From Ignavibacteriales bacterium (GTDB lineage Bacteria; Bacteroidota; Ignavibacteria; Ignavibacteriales; Ignavibacteriaceae): 64,000 nt of DNA. The translations under genes were made by a program, and so were the position numbers. The stretch is from NCBI GenBank assembly GCA_016714125.1, contig JADJNX010000020.1, positions 62,001 to 126,000 of the forward strand. Direction: 5' to 3'. Shown in pieces: positions 19,557 to 28,439 of the stretch (its first letter is position 1; the number at the start of each line of letters is the position of its first letter). Under the pieces are notes generated by a model. That model was not told where the DNA came from. It saw only the letters and a list, made by a program, of their open reading frames with translations, and ran no database searches.

Positions 19557-19973
19557 TTAGAGCTTTCTCCAGGCTCTCATACCGCCTTGGACATTGATTA
19601 CATTATGTCCGTCTTTTTTCAGGATATTACAGGCAGTTACCGATCTGTTACCCGATCTACAAATCACAGCAATCTCTTTATTTTTGTATTTATCCAGTTC
19701 GTTTGCTCTGTTTTCGAGTTCCTGGAGGGAGATATGAATTATTCCGGGGAGAGCTCCAAGCTCACCTTTAAGTTCATCTGCAGTTCTTACATCGAGAACA
19801 ACGAGATTTGTATCTCCGGCATCAAGCCTCGACTTTAATTCTTCAACAGTCATGTCAGTTTTTTTCTGTGGACTCTTATCACCACTCCCTTTACCTGCTG
19901 AATTATCCTGAGCATTACACCCCGTGATTGCCAAAAGAGTGAAGAGCATCAGTAAACTAAAAGATTTTTTCAT
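19557..19973 (-). CDS. Rhodanese-domain lipoprotein
   Basis: The start is placed at the ATG at 19973, which begins a clean lipoprotein signal (MKKSFSLLMLFTLLAITGCNAQ); an upstream extension of the frame runs through the FmdB gene and is spurious. The ~100-residue rhodanese domain has the active-site loop CRSGNRS with catalytic Cys, and the VLDVRTADEL and VQGGMRAW segments. It is probably an envelope-anchored sulfurtransferase or persulfide carrier. It directly follows the zinc-ribbon gene on the same strand. Confidence 0.85.
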   Translation of the reverse strand: MKKSFSLLMLFTLLAITGCNAQDNSAGKGSGDKSPQKKTDMTVEELKSRLDAGDTNLVVLDVRTADELKGELGALPGIIHISLQELENRANELDKYKNKEIAVICRSGNRSVTACNILKKDGHNVINVQGGMRAWRKL

Positions 19974-19990
19974 TATTTCTCTCGATTTTA

Positions 19991-20241
19991 TTAATTGTGA
20001 CTGCAAGATCCGCCTCCACACATCCACCACCACCACCGGTGTCGCATGAACTGCTTGGACTCGATGAGTAGCCATTCGCAAATCCGCCACCGTTGAATGA
20101 GGCTGAAAAAGTGGAGAGCATCTTTTTGATCTCTGCTGATTTACATTTTGGACAGTTTACATCCTCAACTTTTGTGATCGATCTGTGTAATATTTCAAAT
20201 TTATGATCACAATTGTTGCATTTATATTCGTATATGGGCAT
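19991..20241 (-). CDS. FmdB-family zinc-ribbon protein (3' frame break)
   Basis: It starts MPIYEYKCNNC, the signature of the FmdB/CxxC_CxxC_SSSS family. Two CxxC pairs (CNNC, CPKC) form the zinc ribbon, followed by a Ser/Gly-rich tail. As read, the frame runs on past a break near 20016-20022 into the rhodanese start. In the alternative frame the tail becomes CGGGSCSHN-stop, ending at 19991, which is the usual Cys-rich end of the family. One missing base therefore best explains the sequence. Function is unclear; it may be a small regulatory protein. Confidence 0.78.
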
Positions 20242-20258
20242 TATTAACTTCTCCGGGT

Positions 20259-20492
20259 TTATTCGAGATTAAGTTTTTTTAATAAATTTTGGTGCATATC
20301 GTCTGTGAATCCGGGGTCATATTCGCGATACCATGAGATGGTACTCTCGACTGACGTACAATAATCTGCACATGAAGTGCAGTGTTCGATATGTTCTTTA
20401 ATGGCTCTGCATTTTTCAGAGTCCAGATCTTCTTTAAGATTTTCACAGATGTGGATCATCACATCTTTACATTTCACATCTTCAAATTTCAT
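20259..20492 (-). CDS. Zinc-finger anti-sigma factor
   Basis: 77 residues with the zf-HC2 motif HIEHCTSCADYC (H-x3-C-x2-C) after an N-terminal Cys (about residue 8), as in RsrA/ChrR-type anti-sigma domains. Its ATG overlaps the stop of the sigma gene (ATGA), showing translational coupling. There is no transmembrane segment, so it is a soluble anti-sigma that may respond to redox or metal through the zinc site. It most likely sequesters the adjacent ECF sigma factor. Confidence 0.82.
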   Translation of the reverse strand: MKFEDVKCKDVMIHICENLKEDLDSEKCRAIKEHIEHCTSCADYCTSVESTISWYREYDPGFTDDMHQNLLKKLNLE

Positions 20493-21008
20493 TTTTTGAA
20501 CGCCTCTGAAATTTCATTTCTCAAAAAGGCCCTTGCTCTGTGGAGCCTTGATTTAACGGCTGCAACTGAGAGCCCGGTAATACCTGCTGTTTCCTCAGTC
20601 GAAAGTTGTTGAACATCCCTCAGAGTGAAAACAATTCTGTAGTCGGGAGCAAGTTTGTCGATTGACCGGTCGAGAATTTCCCTTAATTCCTTATTTTCTA
20701 ACGATTTATTGGGAATTGTTGACCAATCGGCTGCATGTTTTTCTCCAAATAATTCATCATCATCATTGGGTTCAACAAATAATTCCTTTTTTTACTTCTC
20801 GCAGACATCAAACAATGATTCACTGTAATTCTATAGAGCCAGGTTGAAAGTTTAGAATTACCGTCGAAGTTTTTTAAGATTTTATCATGCTAAGGAAGGT
20901 CTCCTGCATGATATCCTCAGCTTTGTCTTTATTTCGGCATATTTTAAATGCGAAGCTGTAAAGGGTTTTTTCGTGCTGTTTTACCAGTTCTCTGGGTAGG
21001 GAGTACAT
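20489..21008 (-). CDS. ECF-type RNA polymerase sigma factor (frameshifted)
   Basis: Two overlapping frames encode one sigma factor. The first gives region 2 (KTLYSFAFKICRNKDKAED, then IMQETFLSMIK and STWLYRITVN). The T7 run at 20787-20793 (A7 in the coding sense) breaks it. The second frame gives region 4 (LAPDYRIVFTLRDVQQLS, then TGLSVAAVKSRLHRARAFLR). A start at the ATG at 21008 (MYSLPRELVKQ) is possible, but it lies inside the truncated glycosylase gene, so the natural N-terminus may be lost. It is paired with the coupled anti-sigma gene. Confidence 0.75.
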
Positions 21009-21453
21009 TTGGACGGGTTAAAGTAAACATGAGGAACATGTGTGCAGTCCAATCACCAACTCCTTTAATCTTAACAAGCTCTTTAATTATATCCTCGTCA
21101 GACATTGAGTCAAATTTATGGAAGTGGATATCCTCATCCAAAAAAGCTTGAGCAATGGCTTTAACATAAGTGACTTTTGCGTTTGAAAGTCCAAGTTCCC
21201 TTATTTCCAGGTGATCGGCGTCGATAATAGCGACGAGATCAGGCACTTCCCCAAATTTAGCAATAAATCTTTTCTCGATGGTAGCTGCCGCTTTAATTGA
21301 CAGTTGTTGACTGATAATTGCGGTCATTAGGTCTGATGCATACTCAGTTCGGGGTTCATAATTATATTCCGGGAGTATTTCTATTAAATTTGCCAATACT
21401 TTATCGTTTTTTCGGAGGTGATTAATACCTTTTTCTATATCTTTTCGATTCAT
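20944..21453 (-). pseudogene. HhH-GPD DNA glycosylase (AlkA-like), 3' truncated
   Basis: The N-terminal ~150 residues match DNA-3-methyladenine glycosylase II-like proteins: AIISQQLSIKAAATIEKRF, LREL-like GLSNAK and the helix-hairpin-helix KIKGVGDWTAHMFLMFTL. After RPNVLP the family should continue with a P-V-D-D-L-G segment carrying the catalytic Asp. Here the sequence instead turns into LPTQRTGKTARKN and stops, exactly where the sigma-factor coding region begins. The catalytic residue and C-terminal helices are therefore missing, and the product should be inactive as a glycosylase. A deletion joining two genes, or an assembly chimera, would explain it. Confidence 0.7.
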
Positions 21454-21504
21454 TGTATTAACTTGCTTCTTTCAAAATGAAAAATTTTTAATTTCAAAAA
21501 TAAA

Positions 21505-24040
21505 TGCTTAAAACTTCAAAGTTAACAGAAAAATTAAAGTCCAATTTTTCTTCAAAAAAGCCACCGACGCTGCAGAAGCAGAAGGCAATTTAAAAGGCAA
21601 AATGAAGGAAATTCCGGAAGGTGATATAATCTATCAGAATGGTGATCCATCTGAAAGTGTATATCTTATCCTGTACGGTTTGGTAAAGATTAAAATCAAA
21701 ACCAAGACCGGAGCCAAAATAATAACCAAAGCCGTTGGAGATTTTTTTGGTGAACGCGAAGTTATGGAAAACCATGAGAGAACCTCTACTGCTATTGCCG
21801 AGATGGGCACCCAACTCTATCTCATCGAAAAATCCAGATTTTTGGATCTTACCTACAACGATAAAGAAATTAAAATTAATGTAAAGATAAATTTAGCGAA
21901 AACTTACGATCTGTCGAAAGAAGGCGCTGAAGCCATCTTAACAAAAAATGATCCATCTTATAAAAGTGGACAGATGTTAAGTCCCGGGGTGACACCTCTT
22001 CCCGAAGTAAAAATGGATGAACCAAAAGCCGAAGAACCATCATCAAGTGACGAAGTTAAAGAAATAGATGATTACGGTTTTGTTGCCATTAATAAAGATG
22101 ATGAGGCGGAACAGGAACTCCCTGATGAAGAGCCAGATGAAGAAGATGAGGATTTTGAGGAAGAAATTTTTGATGATGAGGTAGAAGAAGAGGAAGATGA
22201 GTTTGAGGAAGAAATTCCCGAAGAGGAGATAGAGGACGAAGGTGAGGATTTTGAAAATGAAATCCCCGAAGAAGAGATAGAAGAGGATGAAGAAGAGTTT
22301 GAGGAAGAATTTCCCGACGAAGAGACAGAAGAAGATGAAGAAGATTTTGAAGAGGAATTCCCTGATAAAGATGTAGAAGATGACGAAGCGGAGTTTGAGG
22401 AAGAATTTCCCGACGAAGAGACAGAAGAAGAGGAAGAAGATCTTGAAGAAGATTCTCCCAATGAAGAGATAAATGAAGATGAACTCGAGCAGGAACTTCC
22501 GGATGAAGAGGATGAGGACGAAGAAGAATCAGAACTTGATACAATTCCTGAATATAAATTTGATGACAAATTTGAAGACCCAGACCCTGAATTTGAATTG
22601 GAGGAAACAAAGTTTGATGACCCCTGGACCGATGACGATGATAGAGGTGATTTAAGTTCTGAAGAAGAACGGCAATTATTTGCATCGGACAGCGATGAGA
22701 TTTCTGACCGTGCGGAATTTGAAGACGAAGATGAATTTCCCGGGGAGGAATTCAAAAGTGGAACTGAAATTGAAGAAAAACAGGGCTTGGAAGATATTGA
22801 TTTAGATACCCTCCCCGTTGTTGAAGAGATAGAGCGTGAAGTTGACGATAAGGAAACTGTTTCAAATGTTAATGAAGCACAATTTGAGAAGAACCTTGTC
22901 GAAATAGAGGCTCTTCGGAAGAATATCAAACTTATTTCAGGATTATGCAAAGCAAATTCGCCTCTTGAGATCTATGAAACACTAAAAGAGGATCTCCCGG
23001 GTATAATTGATGCTCGTGAATTTATGATGTTTGTGTTTGATGGTGGATTCCTTGCCTCGGTTGCTGATCATCATGATGAGGGAACAAATTTTGCGATTCG
23101 TGAAAAGATAGCCTACGAACTTATTACCATGCAGGAGCCTGTCACCCTTTTTGACCTCGACAGTTCAGGTATCATGGAGGGATTGGACCAGGTTGACGAA
23201 ACTCAGATCCCATCGTCCTTGCTTTATTATCCCCTGATAGAGAGTGAAAAAAGAGTAATTGGATGTTTTCTCTTTTTTACATCGATTAATGGCAGATTCA
23301 GCCATTCAGATGTAATAGCGATTGAAGATTTTGCAAAAAGTACCTCGGGAATTTTAGAAAAAATCACAACAGGGCAGACACCTGTAGCTTATAAATACGA
23401 TGACCTCGAGAAATATACTGCGTTTTTTGGAGCCGAGATTAAAATGGCGGTTGAGACGATTCTTTCCGTCAGTGAGACTCTTGACAGAGGAAAACTTGCC
23501 GAGAAAGTAAGGTATGGTTTCGATATTATCAGAGAAAGAGCATCAGGTCTCAAAGGATTTCTTGATTCAATCCAGTATTTCCTTGGTAAATTATCCGGTT
23601 TTTCAAAACAGCCTTATCTGGTAAGTGAACTTTTAGACGATTTTCTCGTTAAAGTTTCAGAATCAGCAAAACAACGGGAGGTTACACTTCTCAGGAAATA
23701 TGATTCCGATATTGTGATGTTTTTTAACAGAGAACTGTTTATTCATGCGCTTTCATTGATTACCCAAAATTCTTTTGATGCGATGCCAAATGGTGGGAAG
23801 ATATATTTCTCCACTTCGGCGAATGAATCAAATATTTTGATCTCAATCAGGGACACGGGATCAGGAATTCATCCCGACCTCAGGGAAAAGATTTTTGAGC
23901 CGTTCTTCTCGATCGGCAAAACCGGGGTTGGTCTCGGTTTACCAATTGCCAACAAAATAATTAAAGAACATGGTGGATATATCTACCTGGAATCATCAAG
24001 AACTCAAGGAACAGAAATAATAATAGCTTTGCCTGTATGA
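21505..24040 (+). CDS. cNMP-binding / acidic-repeat / GAF / histidine-kinase-like ATPase protein
   Basis: The ATG at 21505 gives MLKTSKLTEKLKSNFSSKK, but the A6 run at 21554-21559 breaks the frame (seven A's would fuse it to the body). The frame from 21602 is open for 812 residues. Domains counted from there: cNMP-binding (1-110), an extremely acidic region (about 165-400) with seven 16-residue repeats, a GAF-like domain (about 430-590), a DHp-like helix pair, and an HATPase with N-box TQNSFDAM, DTGSGI and GVGLGLPIA. The usual H-E-I-R-N-P-L phospho-acceptor site reads AEIKMAV, so the His is absent. miaA overlaps its stop by four bases. Confidence 0.82.
22147..22490 (+). repeat. In-frame 48-bp tandem repeats encoding acidic 16-mers
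   Basis: About seven units of 48 bp, coding for variants of EDFEEEFPDEETEEDE. The units differ by several substitutions, so this is an old, selected array rather than a recent expansion. Confidence 0.75.
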
Positions 24041-24969
24041 ATTATGACTATATCGCTGTAATCGGAGCAACCGCTACCGGTAAGACAAATCTTGCTGTTA
24101 AAATTGCCTCCAAGGTTGATGGAGAGATAATCTCTTGCGACTCAAGACAAGTATATAAAGGAATGAATATCGGGTCGGGGAAGGACCTCGATGCCTACAC
24201 CACACCTAAAGGAAAAATTCCTTATCATCTTATCGACATTTTAGAGCCCACACAGGACTATAGTGTTTTTCACTTCCTCGAAGATTTTCACAGATGCTTC
24301 TACGATATAAAAGCCCGTGGGAAAGTACCCGTGCTTTGTGGTGGTACTTACATGTATTTTACTGCCCTGTTTTTAAGGTATGGACTTGTAAAAGTTAATG
24401 ATCTCGACGAAAAAGCTGCAGAGCTTATGGAGATCGAACATGAAAAATTAATTGAAGAATTGAAGGAGTTAAATCCGCTGCTTCATAACAGAACCGACCT
24501 CACGGAACACTTTAAAACTGCCAAAGCATTGGTAATTGCCCGCGAAAGTCAGAGATATGAAACCGAACACGGGATTACATATAGACCAATCGAGTTAAAA
24601 CCCCTGGTTATCGCCACTCAGGTTTCTCGTGAGGAATATTATAAAAGAATCCGGCTTAGACTTAGTGAAAGGCTTAGAGATGGTCTTGTTGATGAAGTCA
24701 GGGCGCTGATGAATTCAGGAATGACAGATGAGAGACTCGATTATTTTGGGCTTGAATACAAATTCGCCGGCAGGTATCTCCGTTCAGAATTGTCCAAAAA
24801 CGATATGATCCAGAGGCTTGTGAACGCAATTAACGAGTATGCAAAAAAACAGATAACAGGTATTAACAAACTCGAGAGAAACGGGATTGAAGTTAACTGG
24901 ATCCCACCCGAGGATATTTCTTCAGCCATAACCCTTATTGAAGAATCAGGATTTCCCATCGTTGAATAA
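24037..24969 (+). CDS. miaA: tRNA dimethylallyltransferase
   Basis: 310 residues, the usual MiaA length. It has P-loop GATATGKT (about residues 10-17), the DSRQVYKGMNIG motif that binds the tRNA adenosine, and GGTYMYF for the prenyl donor region. The enzyme adds a dimethylallyl group to A37 of tRNAs that read UNN codons. ATGA overlap with the preceding gene indicates translational coupling, and the next gene overlaps its 3' end by about 30 bp. The YETEHGITYRP insert is unremarkable for the family. Confidence 0.93.
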   Translation: MNYDYIAVIGATATGKTNLAVKIASKVDGEIISCDSRQVYKGMNIGSGKDLDAYTTPKGKIPYHLIDILEPTQDYSVFHFLEDFHRCFYDIKARGKVPVLCGGTYMYFTALFLRYGLVKVNDLDEKAAELMEIEHEKLIEELKELNPLLHNRTDLTEHFKTAKALVIARESQRYETEHGITYRPIELKPLVIATQVSREEYYKRIRLRLSERLRDGLVDEVRALMNSGMTDERLDYFGLEYKFAGRYLRSELSKNDMIQRLVNAINEYAKKQITGINKLERNGIEVNWIPPEDISSAITLIEESGFPIVE

Positions 24970-26095
24970 ATTTAAAGACCCCATTGCCTCATATCTTGAG
25001 AAACGGGGTCTTGATCGTTTACCTTTCTTCAAAAATTTCAGTTCATTTAGAGAGATAGTTGTTGTTATTCCATGTTTTGATGAAATGGAAAATCTTCCCG
25101 TTGTTATCAACTCCATTCTAAAATGTAATCCCCCTTATGATGAAAGTTTTGGTTTTCTTTTTGTTGTTAACCATCCCGATAATGCTTCCCCAGAACGCAA
25201 AAAAGAGAGCTTAAGAACTGTTGCATACCTGCAGCATGTCTGCACTGAAAATTCAATTCCTGTAGCACTGATCGACAGATTTAGCGAAGGGTATGAGGTG
25301 CCGGCAAAATTTGCCGGAGCCGGATTCCCAAGAAAAGTTGGACTCGACTCTGCTCTGCATCTAATTGATCCCATAAATTTACAAAAATCCCTTCTGGTTT
25401 GTCTCGATTCCGATTGTGAGGTTGCGCCTTCCTACTTTTCAACACTAAAGAAACTTGCGCGAAGAGGATGTAAAGCGGCAGTTTTGGAATATGAACACAG
25501 AAACGATCATCCCGGGAATCAGGATGCGATTTCAGAATATGAAACATGGTTGCGGTCTTACACAGCAGGACTCAAAAAAGCTGGCTCCCCATATGCATAT
25601 CATTTTATCGGATCAACAATGGTGTGTAATGTGGAAACTTATGTAAAAGCGGGGGGTATGAATACAAAAAGAGCTGCCGAAGATTTTTATTTTCTGGAGA
25701 GTCTTGCAAAAGTTGCCGGAGTTGAGACAATTCATGAGAAACTGGTATTCCCTTCCAACAGGCGGAGTGACAGAGTAATTTTTGGGACGGGGAAAGCCGT
25801 TAATACCCGGCTCGACTCGGGGGAAATTATAAAACCCTACCCTGATTTTATATTTGATCGATTAAAAAGTTTTCTTGATATTTTCCATCGTGATTTTCCC
25901 TCAGCAGAGAAACTGATTGTTGCAGTTAAACAAGCGGATGGGGAAGTCTTTAATTTCCTTGAATCATATAAATTTTCTTCTGCAATGAATGGTATTTATG
26001 CCTCATCCCGCTCCTCAAAACAGATAACCCGCCAAAAAGATGTCTGGTTTGATGCCCTGAAGACCCTCAGGTTTGTCCACCACTTATCTCCCTAA
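24938..26095 (+). CDS. Glycosyltransferase family 2
   Basis: 385 residues from a TTG start inside the miaA 3' end; a second TTG at 24962 is equally possible. A GT-A fold is shown by VVVIPCFDEMENLPVVINSIL near residue 40 and the metal-binding DxD as CLDSDCEVAPSYF. The acceptor-side segment GAFR-like GGMNTKRAAEDFYF carries the ED typical of GT2 catalytic bases. No transmembrane helix is visible, so it acts in the cytoplasm, probably on a surface glycan or glycolipid. Overlap with miaA places both in one transcript. Donor and acceptor are unknown. Confidence 0.82.
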   Translation: MKNQDFPSLNKFKDPIASYLEKRGLDRLPFFKNFSSFREIVVVIPCFDEMENLPVVINSILKCNPPYDESFGFLFVVNHPDNASPERKKESLRTVAYLQHVCTENSIPVALIDRFSEGYEVPAKFAGAGFPRKVGLDSALHLIDPINLQKSLLVCLDSDCEVAPSYFSTLKKLARRGCKAAVLEYEHRNDHPGNQDAISEYETWLRSYTAGLKKAGSPYAYHFIGSTMVCNVETYVKAGGMNTKRAAEDFYFLESLAKVAGVETIHEKLVFPSNRRSDRVIFGTGKAVNTRLDSGEIIKPYPDFIFDRLKSFLDIFHRDFPSAEKLIVAVKQADGEVFNFLESYKFSSAMNGIYASSRSSKQITRQKDVWFDALKTLRFVHHLSP

Positions 26096-26131
26096 AAATC
26101 GTTATTTTAAAAATTCTGTATTTAAAATAAT

Positions 26132-26872
26132 ATGAAACGCCCAACTTTAGTAATTGCCTTTTCATTGACGGTGTTTGCCGTGACGATTTTTCTGCTATTT
26201 TTTGTATTTGCAAAAAAAGAAAAACCACTGGAATATTATGATATTATGATTCCTGAACCATCAGGATTAATTTTTTCCTCAGATGGAGAGGGTTTCTGGA
26301 CAGTCAGCGATCGCACAGGTGAAGTTGCTCAGATTTCGTTTACGGGTCAACTTATCAGGAAATTCACCCTCAAAGAAGTCGATTTTGAAGCGATTACGCA
26401 TTTTAATGATACAGTTCTTGTGCTTACCAGGGAGGGAAAACATTCGATAATGTTTGTAACCATAAATGGTGAGATTTTAAGGGATGAAGAATTTGATTTA
26501 GATCAAAAAAGCAATTCCGGAATAGAAGGACTGGCTTATGTTGAAAAGGAAAATATATTCATCCTTGCCCAGGAGAAGAAACCACGCAGACTGATCGAAA
26601 TTGATGCGGTAACACTTGAGGTAAAAAGGGAGATAAAACTTGGGAAAGAATTCCCTGATGTAAGCGATATTTATTATGATTCCAAATCAAATCAACTCTG
26701 GATTCTGAGTGACCAGGGTGAATTTGCGGCAAGATGTAACAGAGAAGGTGAGATCATCAAAAAGCATAAACTAAAAGTTGAAAAACTTGAAGGTATTGCC
26801 GTTGATCCATCCAAAAGAAAAATTTATACCGTCTCTGATAAACTTGCCGGTATGTTCATATTCGATTATTAA
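26132..26872 (+). CDS. SdiA-regulated / YjiK-like beta-propeller protein
   Basis: 246 residues. One N-terminal transmembrane anchor (LVIAFSLTVFAVTIFLLFFVF) is followed by a six-bladed-propeller pattern of repeated short strands: EPSGLIFSSDGEGFWTVSD, GIEGLAYVEKENIFIL, VSDIYYDSKSNQLWILSD and LEGIAVDPSKRKIYTVSD. This is the layout of PF06977 (YjiK). Members are periplasmic propellers of uncertain function, some related to phytase-like esterases. The small lipoprotein gene follows by 10 bp. Confidence 0.75.
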   Translation: MKRPTLVIAFSLTVFAVTIFLLFFVFAKKEKPLEYYDIMIPEPSGLIFSSDGEGFWTVSDRTGEVAQISFTGQLIRKFTLKEVDFEAITHFNDTVLVLTREGKHSIMFVTINGEILRDEEFDLDQKSNSGIEGLAYVEKENIFILAQEKKPRRLIEIDAVTLEVKREIKLGKEFPDVSDIYYDSKSNQLWILSDQGEFAARCNREGEIIKKHKLKVEKLEGIAVDPSKRKIYTVSDKLAGMFIFDY

Positions 26873-26882
26873 GACAAAAAAT

Positions 26883-27401
26883 ATGAAAAACAGAATTTTA
26901 TTACTAATTCCGGTGATTCTCGCGTTGATCTTTTCAGCATGCAGATCCACCACATTTGACAGTGACTACAAAAAAGAGTTCAACTTTTCAACGCTGAAAG
27001 TTTTTACTATCTATCCAAGCACTGCTCTTAAGAGTAAATCTCCTCTTATTGCGTCGGCACTTGGGACATTGATCGATTCCTCTCTTGTTAAAAAAGGCTA
27101 CAGCCGTGGTGCAGAAGTGCACGATTTTGTTGTAACTTTTTATACTGAGACTGAAATTGAGACCTCCTATGGTAGTGTAAACTTTGATCGGTGGAAAGGT
27201 TTCTGGTCAACAAAAGAAGAACCCCTCTTTGCTGCAAAAGGGTTGATTGTCATCGATATTATCGACGGCAACACCGGTGATGTGGTTTGGAGAGCTTGGG
27301 ACAACCAACTTATTGGTCCGGAAGAAGACCCAAAAGTAGTTATGCGTAATACTGTTGAACGAATACTCACACTGTTTCCACCACAAAATCAAGGAAAATA
27401 A
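26883..27401 (+). CDS. DUF4136-type lipoprotein
   Basis: The start is placed at the ATG at 26883, because this yields a clean lipoprotein signal (MKNRILLLIPVILALIFSAC) with Cys near residue 20; the longer frame is an overlap with the propeller gene. The 172-residue product has the DUF4136 pattern: an early F-D-x-x-Y-KEFNFSTLKVF segment, a mid region ALGTLIDSSLVKKGY, and IVIDIIDGNTGDVVWRAW near the end. These lipoproteins sit in the outer membrane or periplasm and have no assigned activity. The DUF1460 gene begins one base after its stop. Confidence 0.82.
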   Translation: MKNRILLLIPVILALIFSACRSTTFDSDYKKEFNFSTLKVFTIYPSTALKSKSPLIASALGTLIDSSLVKKGYSRGAEVHDFVVTFYTETEIETSYGSVNFDRWKGFWSTKEEPLFAAKGLIVIDIIDGNTGDVVWRAWDNQLIGPEEDPKVVMRNTVERILTLFPPQNQGK

Positions 27402-27402
27402 T

Positions 27403-28332
27403 ATGCCAAAATATCTGATTCTTATTTTATTCTCATTGCTGTTAACCGTGGTACCTCAAAAGAATAAAAACAAAAACGGGACTGATAAAAAGAACACTGA
27501 AACCACAATTGAACTAAATTATCCTGCAAAGTTTGATGATGCAAGTGTACCAAAAGAGATTAAAAAACTCCTCAAAAAACCATTATATACTTTCACTGAA
27601 GAAGATATTGATCTTTATCTGGGATTTTTGAAGACGAATGTGCCAAATCTTAGAGACAGAATACAGTTCCTTGCCAGACAAAACATGGGTCAGAGCTACA
27701 ATATTTATCTGTTGGGTGAATTTCCGTTCGAAATCAAGGATAAACAACCACTTTACAATCTAAAGCAGAGTGATTGTGTAGTTTTCGCCGAACACATTTA
27801 TGCCATGTCTTTAAGCAGCAACTGGAAAGAGTTTTTTGCAATGCTGCAGAGGATTCGTTATAAAGATGGTGAAATTGGGATGCTCACAAGAAACCATTAT
27901 ACTGAAGCTGACTGGGTGAAAAACAATACCTGGTTGATCACTGAAATAACGGATGAAATTGGTGGAAATTCAGTTGCAAAAACCTCCTCTGAAATCGACA
28001 GAGCCAAATTCTTTAAAAAACATGCCCTCGGACAAAACATTCCAAAAGAAAAAATCGAATGGACATATATCCCCGGGGATTCGGTTTATAAAGTGCTTCC
28101 ATATCTAAGAACTGGTGATTTTGTTAACATAGTTCGGGGTTATCCTGCAAGCGACCCCTGGGTTGGACATGTTGGGCTGATCTCGGTCGAGGAAAATGGC
28201 ACTGTAAATTTTATGCATTCTGCCGATCCTGTTGTTAAAACACAGACCCTTCAATCATATTGGGATGATTTTAAAGCAAAGCCCAAAAAGAAAAATGGAT
28301 GGCAGTTCCTTGGTTTCCGTTTTACAGATTAA
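27403..28332 (+). CDS. DUF1460 / amidase-like cysteine hydrolase
   Basis: About 309 residues starting at 27403, where MPKYLILILFSLLLTVVP is a signal peptide. The PF07313 hallmarks are visible: SDCVVFAEHIYA, with the presumed catalytic Cys near residue 125, and DPWVGHVGLI, with the catalytic His. GFRFTD lies at the end. The family is NlpC/P60-like and is thought to cleave cell-wall peptide or amide bonds in the periplasm. It is tightly linked to the lipoprotein gene, so the two are likely co-expressed. Confidence 0.82.
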   Translation: MPKYLILILFSLLLTVVPQKNKNKNGTDKKNTETTIELNYPAKFDDASVPKEIKKLLKKPLYTFTEEDIDLYLGFLKTNVPNLRDRIQFLARQNMGQSYNIYLLGEFPFEIKDKQPLYNLKQSDCVVFAEHIYAMSLSSNWKEFFAMLQRIRYKDGEIGMLTRNHYTEADWVKNNTWLITEITDEIGGNSVAKTSSEIDRAKFFKKHALGQNIPKEKIEWTYIPGDSVYKVLPYLRTGDFVNIVRGYPASDPWVGHVGLISVEENGTVNFMHSADPVVKTQTLQSYWDDFKAKPKKKNGWQFLGFRFTD

Positions 28333-28343
28333 ACGAAAATGCG

Positions 28344-28406
28344 ATGGAAAATCTTAAAAAAATTGATGGACCAAGAGCACCGAAGCTAACCATCTATGGA
28401 AATTAA
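28344..28406 (+). CDS. Possible 20-residue small ORF
   Basis: ATG at 28344 to TAA at 28406 encodes MENLKKIDGPRAPKLTIYGN. It lies in the ~107-bp gap between the DUF1460 gene and gnd. There is no clear ribosome site. It may be a leader peptide, a remnant, or chance. Confidence 0.2.
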   Translation: MENLKKIDGPRAPKLTIYGN

Positions 28407-28439
28407 TTTTATAACAAGACAAATTAACAGGAGTTTGAT

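Noticed and set aside
22072..22950. Minus-strand 292-residue Ser-rich frame
   Set aside because: It is the antisense of the Glu/Asp-rich repeat region (GAA/GAG/GAT read backward as Ser/Leu codons), with no start context.
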